A program made the translations under genes and the position numbers. From positions 62,001-126,000 of the forward strand of contig NZ_JAKJPO010000003.1 of the NCBI RefSeq assembly GCF_021725675.1: a stretch of 64,000 bases of DNA, given 5' to 3'. This DNA comes from Marilutibacter chinensis (GTDB taxonomy: Bacteria; Pseudomonadota; Gammaproteobacteria; Xanthomonadales; Xanthomonadaceae). This document shows positions 16,901-25,676 of this stretch, one piece after another. The notes beneath the pieces were generated by a model. That model made no database searches. It had not been told where the DNA came from and was given only the letters and a program-made list of their open reading frames with translations. Position 1 is the stretch's first letter; each line of letters begins with the position of its first letter.

Positions 16901-17572
16901 TCAGCGGACGGTGGCGACCGCGGCCTTCATCCGGCCGATCACCTCGGCGTAATCGTCGGCATTGAAGATCGCCGAGCCGGCGACGAAGGTATCGGCGCCT
17001 GCCGCGGCGATCCCGGCGATGTTGTCGGCCTTCACTCCGCCGTCGATCTCCAGCCGCACCTGCGGCGCGCGCGCGTCGATCATCGCCCGCACCCGGCGCA
17101 GCTTGTCCAGCGTCGACGGAATGAACGACTGGCCGCCGAAGCCCGGGTTGACCGACATCAGCAGCACCATGTCCAGGTCCTCCAGCACGTAGTCGAGCAC
17201 CTCGACCGGGGTCGCCGGGTTCAGCACCAGGCCGGCCTGGCAGCCGCTGTCCCTGATCAGCTGGATGGTGCGATGGACATGGCGGCTGGCCTCGGGATGG
17301 AAACTGATCAACGAGGCGCCGGCCCTGGCGAAATCGGGGACGATGCGGTCGACCGGCTCGACCATCAGGTGCACGTCGATCGGCGCGGTGACGCCGTGCC
17401 TGCGCAGCGCCTCGCAGACCATCGGGCCGATCGTCAGGTTGGGCACGTAGTGGTTGTCCATCACGTCGAAGTGGACCCAGTCGGCGCCGGCGTCCAGGAC
17501 CGCGTCGACCTCGTCGCCGAGGCGGGCGAAATCGGCGGACAGGATGGACGGGGCGATCACGGTCGATTGCAT
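16901..17572 (-). CDS. rpe: Ribulose-phosphate 3-epimerase
   Basis: Interconverts ribulose-5-phosphate and xylulose-5-phosphate in the pentose phosphate pathway. A TIM-barrel enzyme of 223 residues with [39 protein letters not shown] [27 protein letters not shown], and [12 protein letters not shown], which together supply the metal ligands and phosphate site. I chose ATG 17572; a GTG at 17581 that overlaps the preceding stop is possible. It directly follows the J-domain gene. Confidence 0.96.
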   Translation of the reverse strand: MQSTVIAPSILSADFARLGDEVDAVLDAGADWVHFDVMDNHYVPNLTIGPMVCEALRRHGVTAPIDVHLMVEPVDRIVPDFARAGASLISFHPEASRHVHRTIQLIRDSGCQAGLVLNPATPVEVLDYVLEDLDMVLLMSVNPGFGGQSFIPSTLDKLRRVRAMIDARAPQVRLEIDGGVKADNIAGIAAAGADTFVAGSAIFNADDYAEVIGRMKAAVATVR

Positions 17573-17577
17573 GGCGG

Positions 17578-17922
17578 TCACGGGCTCCGGGTCTTGCGCA
17601 GGGTCTTGATGCGGTCGTAGGCGGCGTTGAGCTCGCGCGCGCGGCTCTCGGCCTGCCGGCGCAGCTCGGGGGCGGCGCCCTCGAGCCGGTCGGGGTGGTA
17701 CTGGGCGATCAGCCGGCGGTACGCACGGTCGACCTCGGCGTCGCTGGCGTCCTCGGTCAGGCCGAACGCTTCGTACGGGTTGGCGCGGCGCTGCAGCCGG
17801 AACCAGTCGGCGTCGAAAGCGTGCCCGATCAACAGGCCGATCAACGCGCCCAGCAGCGGATTGAAGCGCAGCAGCAGCGCCCCGGCGATGAAGCCCAGCA
17901 ACTTGCCGTACCAGCGGGTCAT
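17578..17922 (-). CDS. Small membrane-anchored J-domain protein (DjlA-like)
   Basis: A 114-residue co-chaperone type protein. The N-terminus ([15 protein letters not shown] and [15 protein letters not shown]) is hydrophobic and Gly-rich like the DjlA membrane segment. The rest is a J domain ([24 protein letters not shown]) with the HPD motif in QYHPDRLEG, needed to stimulate a DnaK ATPase. GAGAGGT lies just before ATG 17922. It overlaps or abuts rpe, so the two are co-transcribed. The partner Hsp70 is not in the window. Confidence 0.88.
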   Translation of the reverse strand: MTRWYGKLLGFIAGALLLRFNPLLGALIGLLIGHAFDADWFRLQRRANPYEAFGLTEDASDAEVDRAYRRLIAQYHPDRLEGAAPELRRQAESRARELNAAYDRIKTLRKTRSP

Positions 17923-18124
17923 GGCACCTCTCTGCCTGTGGGCGGACCGGAACCGGGTCACGGCTCCGGAAGCGACCCGGAAATCAGGCCGGCAGTGTAC
18001 CTGCACGGAGGCCCGGACCGGCGTACACTGGCCGGCCCTGTCGCGTGGACGCGGCTTTCCGGTCCCGTCGCGCGAGGGGAAGCTCGCAGAGCGAATGCGT
18101 TCGACCGGGGGTATACCGTTGTCC

Positions 18125-19084
18125 ATGCTGTCCACGACATTGAGCCAAGGCACACCATCGAGGGCCGTCCTGTCCGAATCCGACCTGCCGGGGTTGCCGT
18201 TGCGCCACCGCGGCAAGGTCCGCGACGTGTTCGACCTGCCACGCGAGGCGCTGCCGGAAGGCACGCCGGCCGGCGACTACCTGCTGATGGTCGCCACCGA
18301 CCGCCTCAGCGCGTTCGACGTGGTGCTGCCCGACCCGATCCCCGGCAAGGGGGCGATGCTCTGCCAGATCAGCAACTTCTGGTTCCACAAGACCGAGCAC
18401 ATCGTCCGCAATCACCTAACCGGCATCGACGTGGCGTCGGTGCTTCCGGCCGGCGTTGATCCGGCTCCGTACCTGCAGCGTGCGGTGGTGACGCGACGTC
18501 TGAAGCCGGTGCCGATCGAATGCATCGCGCGCGGCTACGTGATCGGCAGCGGCTGGAAGGACTACCAGCGCACCGGCCGGATCAGCGGCATCTCACTGCC
18601 CGATGGCCTGCGCCAGGCGGAGCAGCTTGCCGAGCCGATCTTCACCCCGTCGACCAAGGCCGCGGTCGGCGACCACGACGAGAACATCGACTTCGACACC
18701 GCGGTCAGGCTGTGCGGCGCCGAACTGGCCGAGGCGGTCCGCGACGCCACCCTGCGGCTGTACCGCTACGCCGCCGGGTACGCGGCCGAACGGGGCATCC
18801 TGCTCGCGGACACCAAGTTCGAGTTCGGCACCGACGCCGACGGCCGCCTGTACGTGATGGACGAGATGCTGACCCCGGACTCCTCACGCTACTGGCCGGC
18901 CGACGAGTACGAAGTCGGCAGCAGCCCGCCCAGCTACGACAAGCAGATCGTGCGCGACTACCTGGAGACGCTGGACTGGGACAAGACCCCGCCGGGCCCG
19001 CACCTGCCCACCGAGGTGATCGAACGCACCCGCGCCCGCTACGCCGAGGCACTGCAGAAGCTGGCCGGGATTTCGATCGACTGA
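18125..19084 (+). CDS. purC: Phosphoribosylaminoimidazole-succinocarboxamide synthase
   Basis: Joins CAIR and aspartate in purine synthesis (SAICAR synthetase). The 319-residue protein is the longer bacterial/fungal type. Motifs are [63 protein letters not shown], and [31 protein letters not shown]. The ATG at 18125 gives about 16 residues before the conserved [14 protein letters not shown]; an in-frame TTG at 18119 sits better with GGGGG upstream, so the start is not settled. Transcribed divergently from the J-domain gene. Confidence 0.96.
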   Translation: MLSTTLSQGTPSRAVLSESDLPGLPLRHRGKVRDVFDLPREALPEGTPAGDYLLMVATDRLSAFDVVLPDPIPGKGAMLCQISNFWFHKTEHIVRNHLTGIDVASVLPAGVDPAPYLQRAVVTRRLKPVPIECIARGYVIGSGWKDYQRTGRISGISLPDGLRQAEQLAEPIFTPSTKAAVGDHDENIDFDTAVRLCGAELAEAVRDATLRLYRYAAGYAAERGILLADTKFEFGTDADGRLYVMDEMLTPDSSRYWPADEYEVGSSPPSYDKQIVRDYLETLDWDKTPPGPHLPTEVIERTRARYAEALQKLAGISID

Positions 19085-19210
19085 ACCCGGTCAGCGGGCC
19101 CGCCAGCCGGGCCCGTGGTGGCGTGCCCTTGCCGCGCCGCCGCAGGCATGTACCGGCGCTTGCGGGTATGCTCGGACCGTAGCCGTACGCCACCGCATCG
19201 GGAGCCCGCC

Positions 19211-19723
19211 ATGAGCACCGCCACCGACACCTCCCGCGAACCGGCCGCGACGCAGCGCCCGATCGATACCTGGTTCGCCCACTATTCCGGCGATCACCGC
19301 AACGCCACCAACCAGCTGATCCACGTGATCTGCGTGCCGGCGATCCTGTGGAGCGTGATCGCGCTGCTGTGGTGCATCCCCTCGCCCGGCACGTGGTTCC
19401 GCGCCGGCTTCTGGGCCGGGGCGGCGATGTTCGCGACCTGGGCGTTCTACTACCGCGCCTCCCGCAGGCTCGCGCTCGGCATGCTCGCGGTGTTCGTGCT
19501 GATGGCCTGGCTGACCCGCTGGCTGCACGACAGCTACGGCACGATGAACCTGCTGTACCTGGCGATCGGGGTGTTCGTGGTCGCGTGGATCGGCCAGTTC
19601 GTCGGCCACAGCAAGCTGTTCGAGGGCAAGCGGCCGAGCTTTCTGACCGACCTGCGTTATCTGCTGATCGGCCCGGCCTGGGTGCTGGCCAAGCTCTACC
19701 GCAGGCTCGGCTGGCGCTACTGA
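19211..19723 (+). CDS. Mpo1-like membrane protein (DUF962)
   Basis: A 170-residue protein of the DUF962/YGL010w family, whose yeast member Mpo1 is an iron-dependent dioxygenase acting on 2-hydroxy fatty acids. The family start WFAHYSGDHRNATNQLIHVICVP is present, with His residues (HYSGDHRN, HVICVP, and a later GHSKLFEGKRPSFLTDL) that could bind iron. Four hydrophobic segments follow. GGAG lies 6 bases before ATG 19211. The function in bacteria is unproven. Confidence 0.85.
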   Translation: MSTATDTSREPAATQRPIDTWFAHYSGDHRNATNQLIHVICVPAILWSVIALLWCIPSPGTWFRAGFWAGAAMFATWAFYYRASRRLALGMLAVFVLMAWLTRWLHDSYGTMNLLYLAIGVFVVAWIGQFVGHSKLFEGKRPSFLTDLRYLLIGPAWVLAKLYRRLGWRY

Positions 19724-19800
19724 CGCCCCGACCAACGGCCGATTGCGCCGGGCCGCGCGCCTGCCCGATCATCGCCATCGTCCGACTGGCGCAGCCCTGA

Positions 19801-19868
19801 CAGGAGCGGCGTGAGCCGCGACCTGGCCTCATGGCGAGGCTTCATCGCGGCTTACGCCCCTCCTACGG
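19801..19868. repeat. Dispersed REP-like palindrome
   Basis: CAGGAGCGGCGTGAGCCGCGA at the left end is answered by TCATCGCGGCTTACGCCCCTCC on the right, forming an imperfect long hairpin around a short AT-poorer centre. Related copies are at 46283-46346 and 63716-63771. It lies between two genes on the plus strand and encodes nothing visible. Similar 'GGAGCGGC...GCCGCTCC' elements are common in Xanthomonadaceae genomes. Confidence 0.7.
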
Positions 19869-19950
19869 CCGTTCCTGAGCGCTCCTGTCAGGGCCCCTCC
19901 CCCTCGTCCCCACCGCAGGCTCCCGCCACGCGGTACTTCGGTGTCCGCCC

Positions 19951-20838
19951 ATGTCCCCGCGCGATTTCCTGCTGATCCTGATCGTCGTCCTCGCCTGGGC
20001 GGGCAACTTCCTGACCTCGGCGCTGGCGATGCGGGAGATCCCGCCACTGCTGTTCACCGCCCTGCGCTTCGCGCTGCTCGCGATCCCGCTGGTGTTCGTG
20101 CTCAGGCGACCGGCTCCGGGGCAGTGGCCGCGGCTGGTCGCGGTCTGCCTGTGCGTGGGCGTACTGCACTTCGGGCTGAGCTTCACCGCGCTGAAGCTGG
20201 CCGGCGACCTGTCCTCGCCTGCGATCGTGATGCAGAGCTACGTGCCGATGACCGCGCTGCTGGCGTGGGCGGTGCTGGGCGAACGCTTCGGCTGGAGGAC
20301 CGGCGTGGCGATCGCGACCAGTTTCTGCGGCGTGCTGGTGCTGGGTTTCGATCCGATCGTGCTGGACCGGCCGGTCGCGATAGCGGTGATGCTGGTGTCG
20401 GCACTGTTCCTGGCGATCGGCACGGTGCTGATGAAGCCGCTGCGCGGGCTCGACATGTTCAGCCAGCAGGGCTGGACGGCGGTGTTCAGCCTGTTGCCGC
20501 TGATCGCGCTCAGCGCCTGGCTCGAGCCGGGCGCGATCGCGCGGCTGCCGCAGGTCGGCTGGGTCGGCTGGGCCGGCGCGCTGTACGCCGCCTTCGTCTC
20601 CTCGCTGCTCGGCCATGGGCTGTACTACGTGCTGGTGCAGCGCCATCCGGTCGCCCAGGTGACCCCGTGGCTGTTGTTGGTGCCGCCACTGGCAATCGCG
20701 CTGGGCATCGCGTTCTGGGGCGACCGACCGGGGCCGAAGCTCTGGCTGGGTGGTGCGATGGTGCTCGGCGGCGTACTCGGCGTCGCCCTGCGCACGCTGA
20801 GCAAGAGCCGTCGCGCACCGAGAGCCGAGGAGATCTGA
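19951..20838 (+). CDS. EamA-family (DMT) transporter
   Basis: A 295-residue inner-membrane protein with ten predicted hydrophobic segments arranged as two EamA repeats (first from FLLILIVVLAWAGNFLTSAL, second from VMLVSALFLAIGTVLMKPL). The family exports or imports small metabolites, often amino acids or purines; the substrate cannot be told from sequence. The first repeat's AIVMQSYVPMTALLAWAVLGE is characteristic. It stands alone between a repeat element and a gene remnant. Confidence 0.87.
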   Translation: MSPRDFLLILIVVLAWAGNFLTSALAMREIPPLLFTALRFALLAIPLVFVLRRPAPGQWPRLVAVCLCVGVLHFGLSFTALKLAGDLSSPAIVMQSYVPMTALLAWAVLGERFGWRTGVAIATSFCGVLVLGFDPIVLDRPVAIAVMLVSALFLAIGTVLMKPLRGLDMFSQQGWTAVFSLLPLIALSAWLEPGAIARLPQVGWVGWAGALYAAFVSSLLGHGLYYVLVQRHPVAQVTPWLLLVPPLAIALGIAFWGDRPGPKLWLGGAMVLGGVLGVALRTLSKSRRAPRAEEI

Positions 20839-20946
20839 GCAGGCGTGGCGCCGAAAGTGCGTGTCCGGCCAGGTGAACCGCCCGGGCACCCTGCCGGGCC
20901 CATGATGGTCCCTCGTTGAACGGGGGAAGCCGGGCGGCCCATCGCC

Positions 20947-21327
20947 ATGTACGACGAGATGGCCCTGCTGCTGTTCGCCACCGCCGTGCCGGGCGTGGTC
21001 GCGCTGCGGCTGAAGCAACCGGTGATCGTGGCCTACATCCTGATCGGCATCGTTGCCGGCCCCTCGGTCCTGGACTGGATCAGCGCCCACGAGCCGATGG
21101 AGCCGCTGGCCGGGATCGGTGTGACCGTCCTGCTGTTCGTGGTCGGGCTGAAACTGGAGCCGGCACGGCTGGTGCGGGAATACCTGCGCAGCCGCGACGC
21201 TGACCCGGTCAGCATCGGCAGCCACGGCCGAGGCGCGCTGTCCGACGTGCTGCTGGGCAGCATCGCGCAGCGCATCCTGGAAACCGCGCGCGGCGACGTC
21301 CTTCTCGTGCGCCGCCCGCTGGACTGA
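20947..21327 (+). pseudogene. Fused remnant: N-terminus of a CPA2 antiporter joined to C-terminus of a UspA domain
   Basis: A 126-codon intact frame made of two unrelated pieces. Residues 1-83 are the start of a KefB-type cation/proton antiporter (MALLLFATAVPGVVALRLKQ, VIVAYILIGIVAGPSVLDW, then the second helix of the exchanger domain), which normally continues for over 300 residues. Residues 84-126 are the end of a universal stress protein, with the ATP-binding pattern GSHG-x9-GS (GSHGRGALSDVLLGS) and final LLVRR. The join is near base 21196. An in-frame internal deletion of an antiporter-UspA fusion gene or two neighbours would explain it. It may be transcribed, but neither domain is complete. 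Confidence 0.65.
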
Positions 21328-21331
21328 CGTC

Positions 21332-22189
21332 CTATGCCGGGGGCCTGAACATCTCCGCCGTCGGCACGAACGCGCGCGGCGCGTAGCCGAAGTCGCGCAA
21401 CGCGGGCGCAACGTCGAACACGAGATCGTCGCGCATCCGCCCGATCATCGCTTCGCCCGGCGCGCGCCCGAGCAGGCGGGCGGCCTGCACGGCGAGGGCG
21501 AACAGCGGCGACGGCACTTCGACCAGACGTGCTGGCGGCTGCAGGCAGACCAGCACGCGTGCGATCATTTCGCGGTAGGGCAGTGTCTCGCCACCCGGCA
21601 CGGCATAGGCGCGGCCGAAGCTGGCCGGCGCGTCAAGACAGGCGAGCGCAGCGGCGGCAAGGTCGTCGACATGCACCGGCTGGCGCAGGCCGTCGGCGCC
21701 GCGCGGCAACGGAAAGAAGCGCCAGCGCGACGCCAGCGCGGCGATCCGGGTCAGGGTCGCGTCGCGGCCGGCGCCGTAGACGAGGGTCGGCCGCAGCAGG
21801 GTCGCAGCCGCACCGCGAGCCGACCCGGTGGCGAACACCATCGTCTCGCCCTCGCGCAGGCGGCGGGCGACGTCGCGCTCGGCGGTATCGGCCGAGTGCT
21901 GCTTGGTGTCGACGCTGGTCGAACCGAACGCGACCACGCGACCGGTCTCGACGTCCGATTGCGAATACCAGCGCGCGAATGCATCCAGCGGGCCGGCACT
22001 GATGATCGCGTCGAAGCGTGCAGGCAACACCGGCATCGCGTCGAACCCCCCGCGCACCCAGTCCACGCCGGCAACGCCGGCTTGATCGTCGCGCGACAAC
22101 GCGGCGATCCGCCAGCCCTTGCCTGCCAGCTGCCGCAACAACGGCCGGCCGATCTGGCCGCTGCCACCGAAGATCAACGCGGTGCGCAT
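21332..22189 (-). CDS. NAD-dependent epimerase/dehydratase family protein
   Basis: An extended short-chain dehydrogenase of 285 residues. The N-terminus MRTALIFGGSGQIGRPLLRQL is a Rossmann nucleotide-binding motif (GGSGQIG). The middle has VVAFGSTSVDTKQ and LLRPTLVYGAGRD. The usual catalytic YxxxK is not obvious, so it may be an atypical reductase or NAD-binding protein. I chose ATG 22189 because it starts the Rossmann strand directly; ATG 22207 adds six residues. Convergent with the antiporter/UspA remnant, five bases away. Confidence 0.8.
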   Translation of the reverse strand: MRTALIFGGSGQIGRPLLRQLAGKGWRIAALSRDDQAGVAGVDWVRGGFDAMPVLPARFDAIISAGPLDAFARWYSQSDVETGRVVAFGSTSVDTKQHSADTAERDVARRLREGETMVFATGSARGAAATLLRPTLVYGAGRDATLTRIAALASRWRFFPLPRGADGLRQPVHVDDLAAAALACLDAPASFGRAYAVPGGETLPYREMIARVLVCLQPPARLVEVPSPLFALAVQAARLLGRAPGEAMIGRMRDDLVFDVAPALRDFGYAPRAFVPTAEMFRPPA

Positions 22190-22206
22190 GGGCCTGTAAA
22201 CGTCCA

Positions 22207-22233
22207 TGGATGCCCGTCTGCACGGGAACGACG
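22207..22233. repeat. REP-like short palindrome
   Basis: TGGATGCCCGTCTGCACGGG followed by AACGACG is a variant of the widespread 'GGATxCCCGCxTxCGCGGGxAxGACG' palindrome. It overlaps the possible upstream start of the epimerase-like gene. Together with 22402-22431 it brackets about 170 bases without a gene. Confidence 0.5.
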
Positions 22234-22401
22234 ATCAAGAAGGTTCCGGGCATCGCATATAAACATGTTCACGCGCGCGCGAAGCCGGGTCGAAGCGGGC
22301 TTTTCAAGGGCCATCGGCACAGCATAGCGGGCGCGGCCGAGGCAGTGGCATCGGGTAGAATGGCCGGCCATTGCAACACCCCTCCGCGATGGCCCGGTCA
22401 C

Positions 22402-22431
22402 TCGTCGTCCCGGCAAGGGCCGGGATCCAGC
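22402..22431. repeat. REP-like short palindrome
   Basis: TCGTCCCGGC-AAG-GGCCGGGATCCAG is the same repeat type as 22207-22233 in the opposite orientation. A third half-copy (GCATACGTCGGGGTGACGG) follows to 22470. The gap 22190-22500 holds these repeats and no gene; a TAGAAT at about 22355 might be a promoter -10 for the Mrp operon. Confidence 0.55.
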
Positions 22432-22500
22432 TGTCCCGCAATGGGCCTCGGCATACGTCGGGGTGACGGACCGGAGCTGTCCCGAAGCCACTGGAGCGAG

Positions 22501-25329
22501 ATGCTGGTTTTCCAACTACCCCTCCTGCTAGCCCTGCCGTTCGCGTTCGCCGTGGTGATGCTGGTCTGGCGTCCGGCCTCGCGCAGGACCACCGCATGGC
22601 TGGCCGGGATCGCACCGCTGATCGGCCTCGGCCTGCTGGCCGCGCTGACCCCCGCGGTCCTCGACGGCAGCGTTCCGCAGTCGATCCATCCGTGGGTCCC
22701 GCAGCTCGGGCTGACGTTCTCGCTGCGCCTGGACGGGCTGGCGTGGATGTTCGCGCTGATGGTGCTGGCGATTGGCGTGCTGGTGGTGATGTACGCCCGC
22801 TATTACCTGAGCCAGAACGAGGACGCGCCGAAGTTCTTCGGTTACCTGCTGCTGTTCATGGGCTCGATGCTCGGCATGGTCGTCGCCGGCAACCTGCTGC
22901 TGCTGGCGATCTTCTGGGAGCTGACTTCGATCAGTTCCTTCCTGCTGATCGGCTACTGGTCGCGGCAGAACGAGGCGCGCGAGGGCGCGCGGATGGCGCT
23001 GACGATCACCGGCGCTGGCGGCCTGGCGCTGCTCGGCGGCGTGATCATGATCGGCCAGGTGGTCGGCAGCTACGAGCTCGACGCGGTGCTGGCGGCGGGC
23101 GACCTGCTGCGTGCGCATCCGCTGTACCCGGCGATCCTGGCGCTGGTGCTGGCCGGCATCTTCACCAAAAGCGCGCAGTTCCCGTTCCACTTCTGGCTGC
23201 CGCATGCGATGGCAGCGCCGACGCCGGTCTCGGCCTACCTGCACTCGGCGACGATGGTGAAGGCCGGCGTGTTCCTGCTCGCGCGCCTGCACCCGGCGCT
23301 GGCCGGCACCGAGCTGTTCTTCTACGTGGTCACCAGCGTCGGCGCGGCGACCCTGCTGGTCGGCGCCTGGAACGCGATCTTCCAGCACGACCTCAAGGGC
23401 CTGCTCGCGTATTCGACGATCTCGCACCTGGGCCTGATCACGATGCTGTTCGGGTTGTCGACGCCGATGGCGGTGGTCGCCGGCCTGTTCCACATCCTCA
23501 ACCACGCGACCTTCAAGGCCTCGCTGTTCATGGCCGCCGGCATCATCGACCACGAGACCGGCACCCGCGACATGCGCCGGCTCGGCAACCTGCGCCGCTA
23601 TCTGCCGTTCACCAGCGCGCTGGCGATCATCGCCGCGCTGGCGATGGCCGGCATCCCGCTGCTGAACGGCTTCCTGTCGAAGGAGATGTTCTTCGCCCTG
23701 GCGCTGGAGATCGAGGGCCATGCGGGGATGCGCACCGCGGCGTCGGTGGTGGCCTTCCTCGCCGGCGTGTTCGGCGTCGCCTACAGCCTGCGCTTCGTCC
23801 ACGATACCTTCTTCGGCGACGGCCCGCGCGCGGTCGACCGCGAGATCCACGAGCCGCCGAGGTTCATGAAGATCCCGGTCGAGGTGCTGGTGGTGCTGTG
23901 CCTGGCGGTTGGCGTGGTCCCGGCCTGGACGATCGCTCCGGTGCTGGCGACCGCGGCCCACGGGGTGCTGGGCGACGCGGTCCCCGAGTACAGCCTGGCG
24001 GTCTGGCACGGCTTCAATGTGCCGCTGATGATGAGCCTGGGTGGAGTGATCGGTGGCGGCCTGCTGTACCTCGGCCTGCGCCGGCTGATCAACCTGCATG
24101 CGGTCGCCCGCCATGCGTTCGGCCGTCACCTGTTCCGGGTCAACACCCGCGCGCTGCTGACCAACGCGCGACGCTTCACCTTCCACGTGACCGACGGCAG
24201 CCTGCAGCGTTCGCTATGGTGGGTGCTGATCGCGCTGCTGGCGGTCGCCGGCCTGCCGACGCTGACCGCGCTGGGCGCCGGAGCCGGCGCCAGCCAGCCG
24301 ATGCCGGCGCTGGGATGGGCGGTGTGGCTGGTCGCGGTCGCCGCGACCGTGACGACCGTGTTCCTCCACCGCAAGCGCCTGCTGGCGCTGCTGGTGGTCG
24401 GCGCGGTCGGTCTGGCGGTGAGCCTGGTGTTCGTGCTGATGTCGGCCCCCGACCTGGCCCTGACCCAGCTGCTGGTGGAGCTGGTCACCATCGCGCTGAT
24501 GTTGCTGGCACTGAACTATCTGCCGCAGCAGTCGGTCCGCACCGACAACAACGCGCGTCGCTGGCGCGACGGCGCGATCGCGCTGGTGATCGGCGCCGGC
24601 ATCGGCACGCTGGCCTACGCGATGATGACCCGTCCGCTGGACACCGTCGCGACCGAGCTGCTCGCCCGCTCGCTGCCGGAAGGATACGGGCGCAACGTGG
24701 TCAACGTGATCCTGGTCGACTTCCGCGGCTTCGATACCTTCGGCGAGATCACCGTGTTCGGTATCGCCGGCCTGGTCGTGCACGCGCTGCTGCGCCGTGC
24801 CCGGATCGCCGCCGACGAGGTCGTGCCCGGCGTCGCCGATCCGCTGCCGATGCCGTCCAATCTCAGCCATCTGTTGTTCCCGCTCGCGCTGGCGGTATCC
24901 GTGTATCTGTTCCTGCGCGGCCACAACGCACCCGGCGGCGGCTTCATCGCCGGCCTGGTGCTGGCGGTGCCGCTGCTGCTGCAGTACGTACTGCTGGGCT
25001 CGCAGCACGTCGAGTCGCGGCTGGGCTTCGATTACGTGCGCTGCATAGGCATCGGCCTGCTGGTCGCCGCGGCGACAGGCGTGGTGCCGATGCTGCTCGG
25101 CTATCCCTTCCTGACCAGCGGCCACGCCGAGCCGCGCGTCCCGCTTGTCGGCGAACTGCCGCTGGCCAGCGCGATGGGCTTCGACACCGGCGTGTACCTG
25201 GTGGTGTTCGGCGGCGCGATGCTGATCCTGTCGATGATGGGCACCGTCCGTCCGCCGCGCGCGCCAACGGGGAAGGCGGTCCCGCCCGCCCCCGCTCCGG
25301 CCGAGCCGACAAACGTGGAGCCCGCCTGA
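22501..25329 (+). CDS. mrpA: Mrp-type Na+(K+)/H+ antiporter subunit A with fused MrpB domain
   Basis: Largest membrane subunit of the multisubunit Mrp antiporter, which exchanges Na+ or K+ for protons. 942 residues. The first ~500 residues are the NuoL/proton-channel fold: LLAIFWELTSISSFLLIGYW, GIFTKSAQFPFHFWLPHAMAAPTPVSAYLHSATMVKAGVF (read in parts), FHILNHATFKASLFM with the key Lys. The C-terminal ~300 residues contain the DUF4040 and MrpB-like segments (HLLFPLALAVSVYLFLRGHN, GGGFIAGLVLAVPLLLQY). A separate mrpB gene is absent, so this is the fused-AB operon type. Its TGA overlaps the next ATG by one base. Confidence 0.95.
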   Translation: MLVFQLPLLLALPFAFAVVMLVWRPASRRTTAWLAGIAPLIGLGLLAALTPAVLDGSVPQSIHPWVPQLGLTFSLRLDGLAWMFALMVLAIGVLVVMYARYYLSQNEDAPKFFGYLLLFMGSMLGMVVAGNLLLLAIFWELTSISSFLLIGYWSRQNEAREGARMALTITGAGGLALLGGVIMIGQVVGSYELDAVLAAGDLLRAHPLYPAILALVLAGIFTKSAQFPFHFWLPHAMAAPTPVSAYLHSATMVKAGVFLLARLHPALAGTELFFYVVTSVGAATLLVGAWNAIFQHDLKGLLAYSTISHLGLITMLFGLSTPMAVVAGLFHILNHATFKASLFMAAGIIDHETGTRDMRRLGNLRRYLPFTSALAIIAALAMAGIPLLNGFLSKEMFFALALEIEGHAGMRTAASVVAFLAGVFGVAYSLRFVHDTFFGDGPRAVDREIHEPPRFMKIPVEVLVVLCLAVGVVPAWTIAPVLATAAHGVLGDAVPEYSLAVWHGFNVPLMMSLGGVIGGGLLYLGLRRLINLHAVARHAFGRHLFRVNTRALLTNARRFTFHVTDGSLQRSLWWVLIALLAVAGLPTLTALGAGAGASQPMPALGWAVWLVAVAATVTTVFLHRKRLLALLVVGAVGLAVSLVFVLMSAPDLALTQLLVELVTIALMLLALNYLPQQSVRTDNNARRWRDGAIALVIGAGIGTLAYAMMTRPLDTVATELLARSLPEGYGRNVVNVILVDFRGFDTFGEITVFGIAGLVVHALLRRARIAADEVVPGVADPLPMPSNLSHLLFPLALAVSVYLFLRGHNAPGGGFIAGLVLAVPLLLQYVLLGSQHVESRLGFDYVRCIGIGLLVAAATGVVPMLLGYPFLTSGHAEPRVPLVGELPLASAMGFDTGVYLVVFGGAMLILSMMGTVRPPRAPTGKAVPPAPAPAEPTNVEPA

Positions 25330-25676
25330 TGGAGTTCGCCCTCGCCAGCCTGATCGGGCTGCTGACCGCCGCCGGCGTCTACCTGCTGCTGCGCGCGCGC
25401 AGCTTCGACGTGATCCTCGGCCTGACCCTGCTGTCCTATGCGACCAATCTGCTGATCTTCTCGTCCGGGCGCCTGGTCATCGGCAAGCCGCCGGTGCTCG
25501 AGGACGGGGTCGCGACGACACTCGCCCATTACACCGATCCGCTTCCGCAGGCGCTGGTGCTGACCGCGATCGTGATCGCCTTCGCGATGACCGCGGTGAC
25601 GATCGTGATCGCGATGCGCAGCCGCTCCGACAACGGCAGCGACCACGTCGATGCCGGCGGCGAGGGCATGCCGTGA
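25329..25676 (+). CDS. mrpC: Mrp antiporter subunit C (NuoK-like)
   Basis: A 115-residue membrane protein with three hydrophobic helices (LASLIGLLTAAGVYLLL; FDVILGLTLLSYATNLLIF; ALVLTAIVIAFAMTAVTIVIAM). The pattern YTDPLPQALVLTAIVI is typical of MrpC and NuoK, including the Pro-Gln-Ala-Leu-x-Leu-Thr block. It starts within the mrpA stop (TGATG) and ends GTGA over the start of mrpD, so translation is coupled. Confidence 0.95.
   Translation: MEFALASLIGLLTAAGVYLLLRARSFDVILGLTLLSYATNLLIFSSGRLVIGKPPVLEDGVATTLAHYTDPLPQALVLTAIVIAFAMTAVTIVIAMRSRSDNGSDHVDAGGEGMP

Noticed and set aside
22528..24186. A 552-codon frame antisense to mrpA
   Set aside because: Composition is Gln/Arg/His-rich, as expected of the reverse complement of a hydrophobic GC-rich gene; mrpA is unambiguous.
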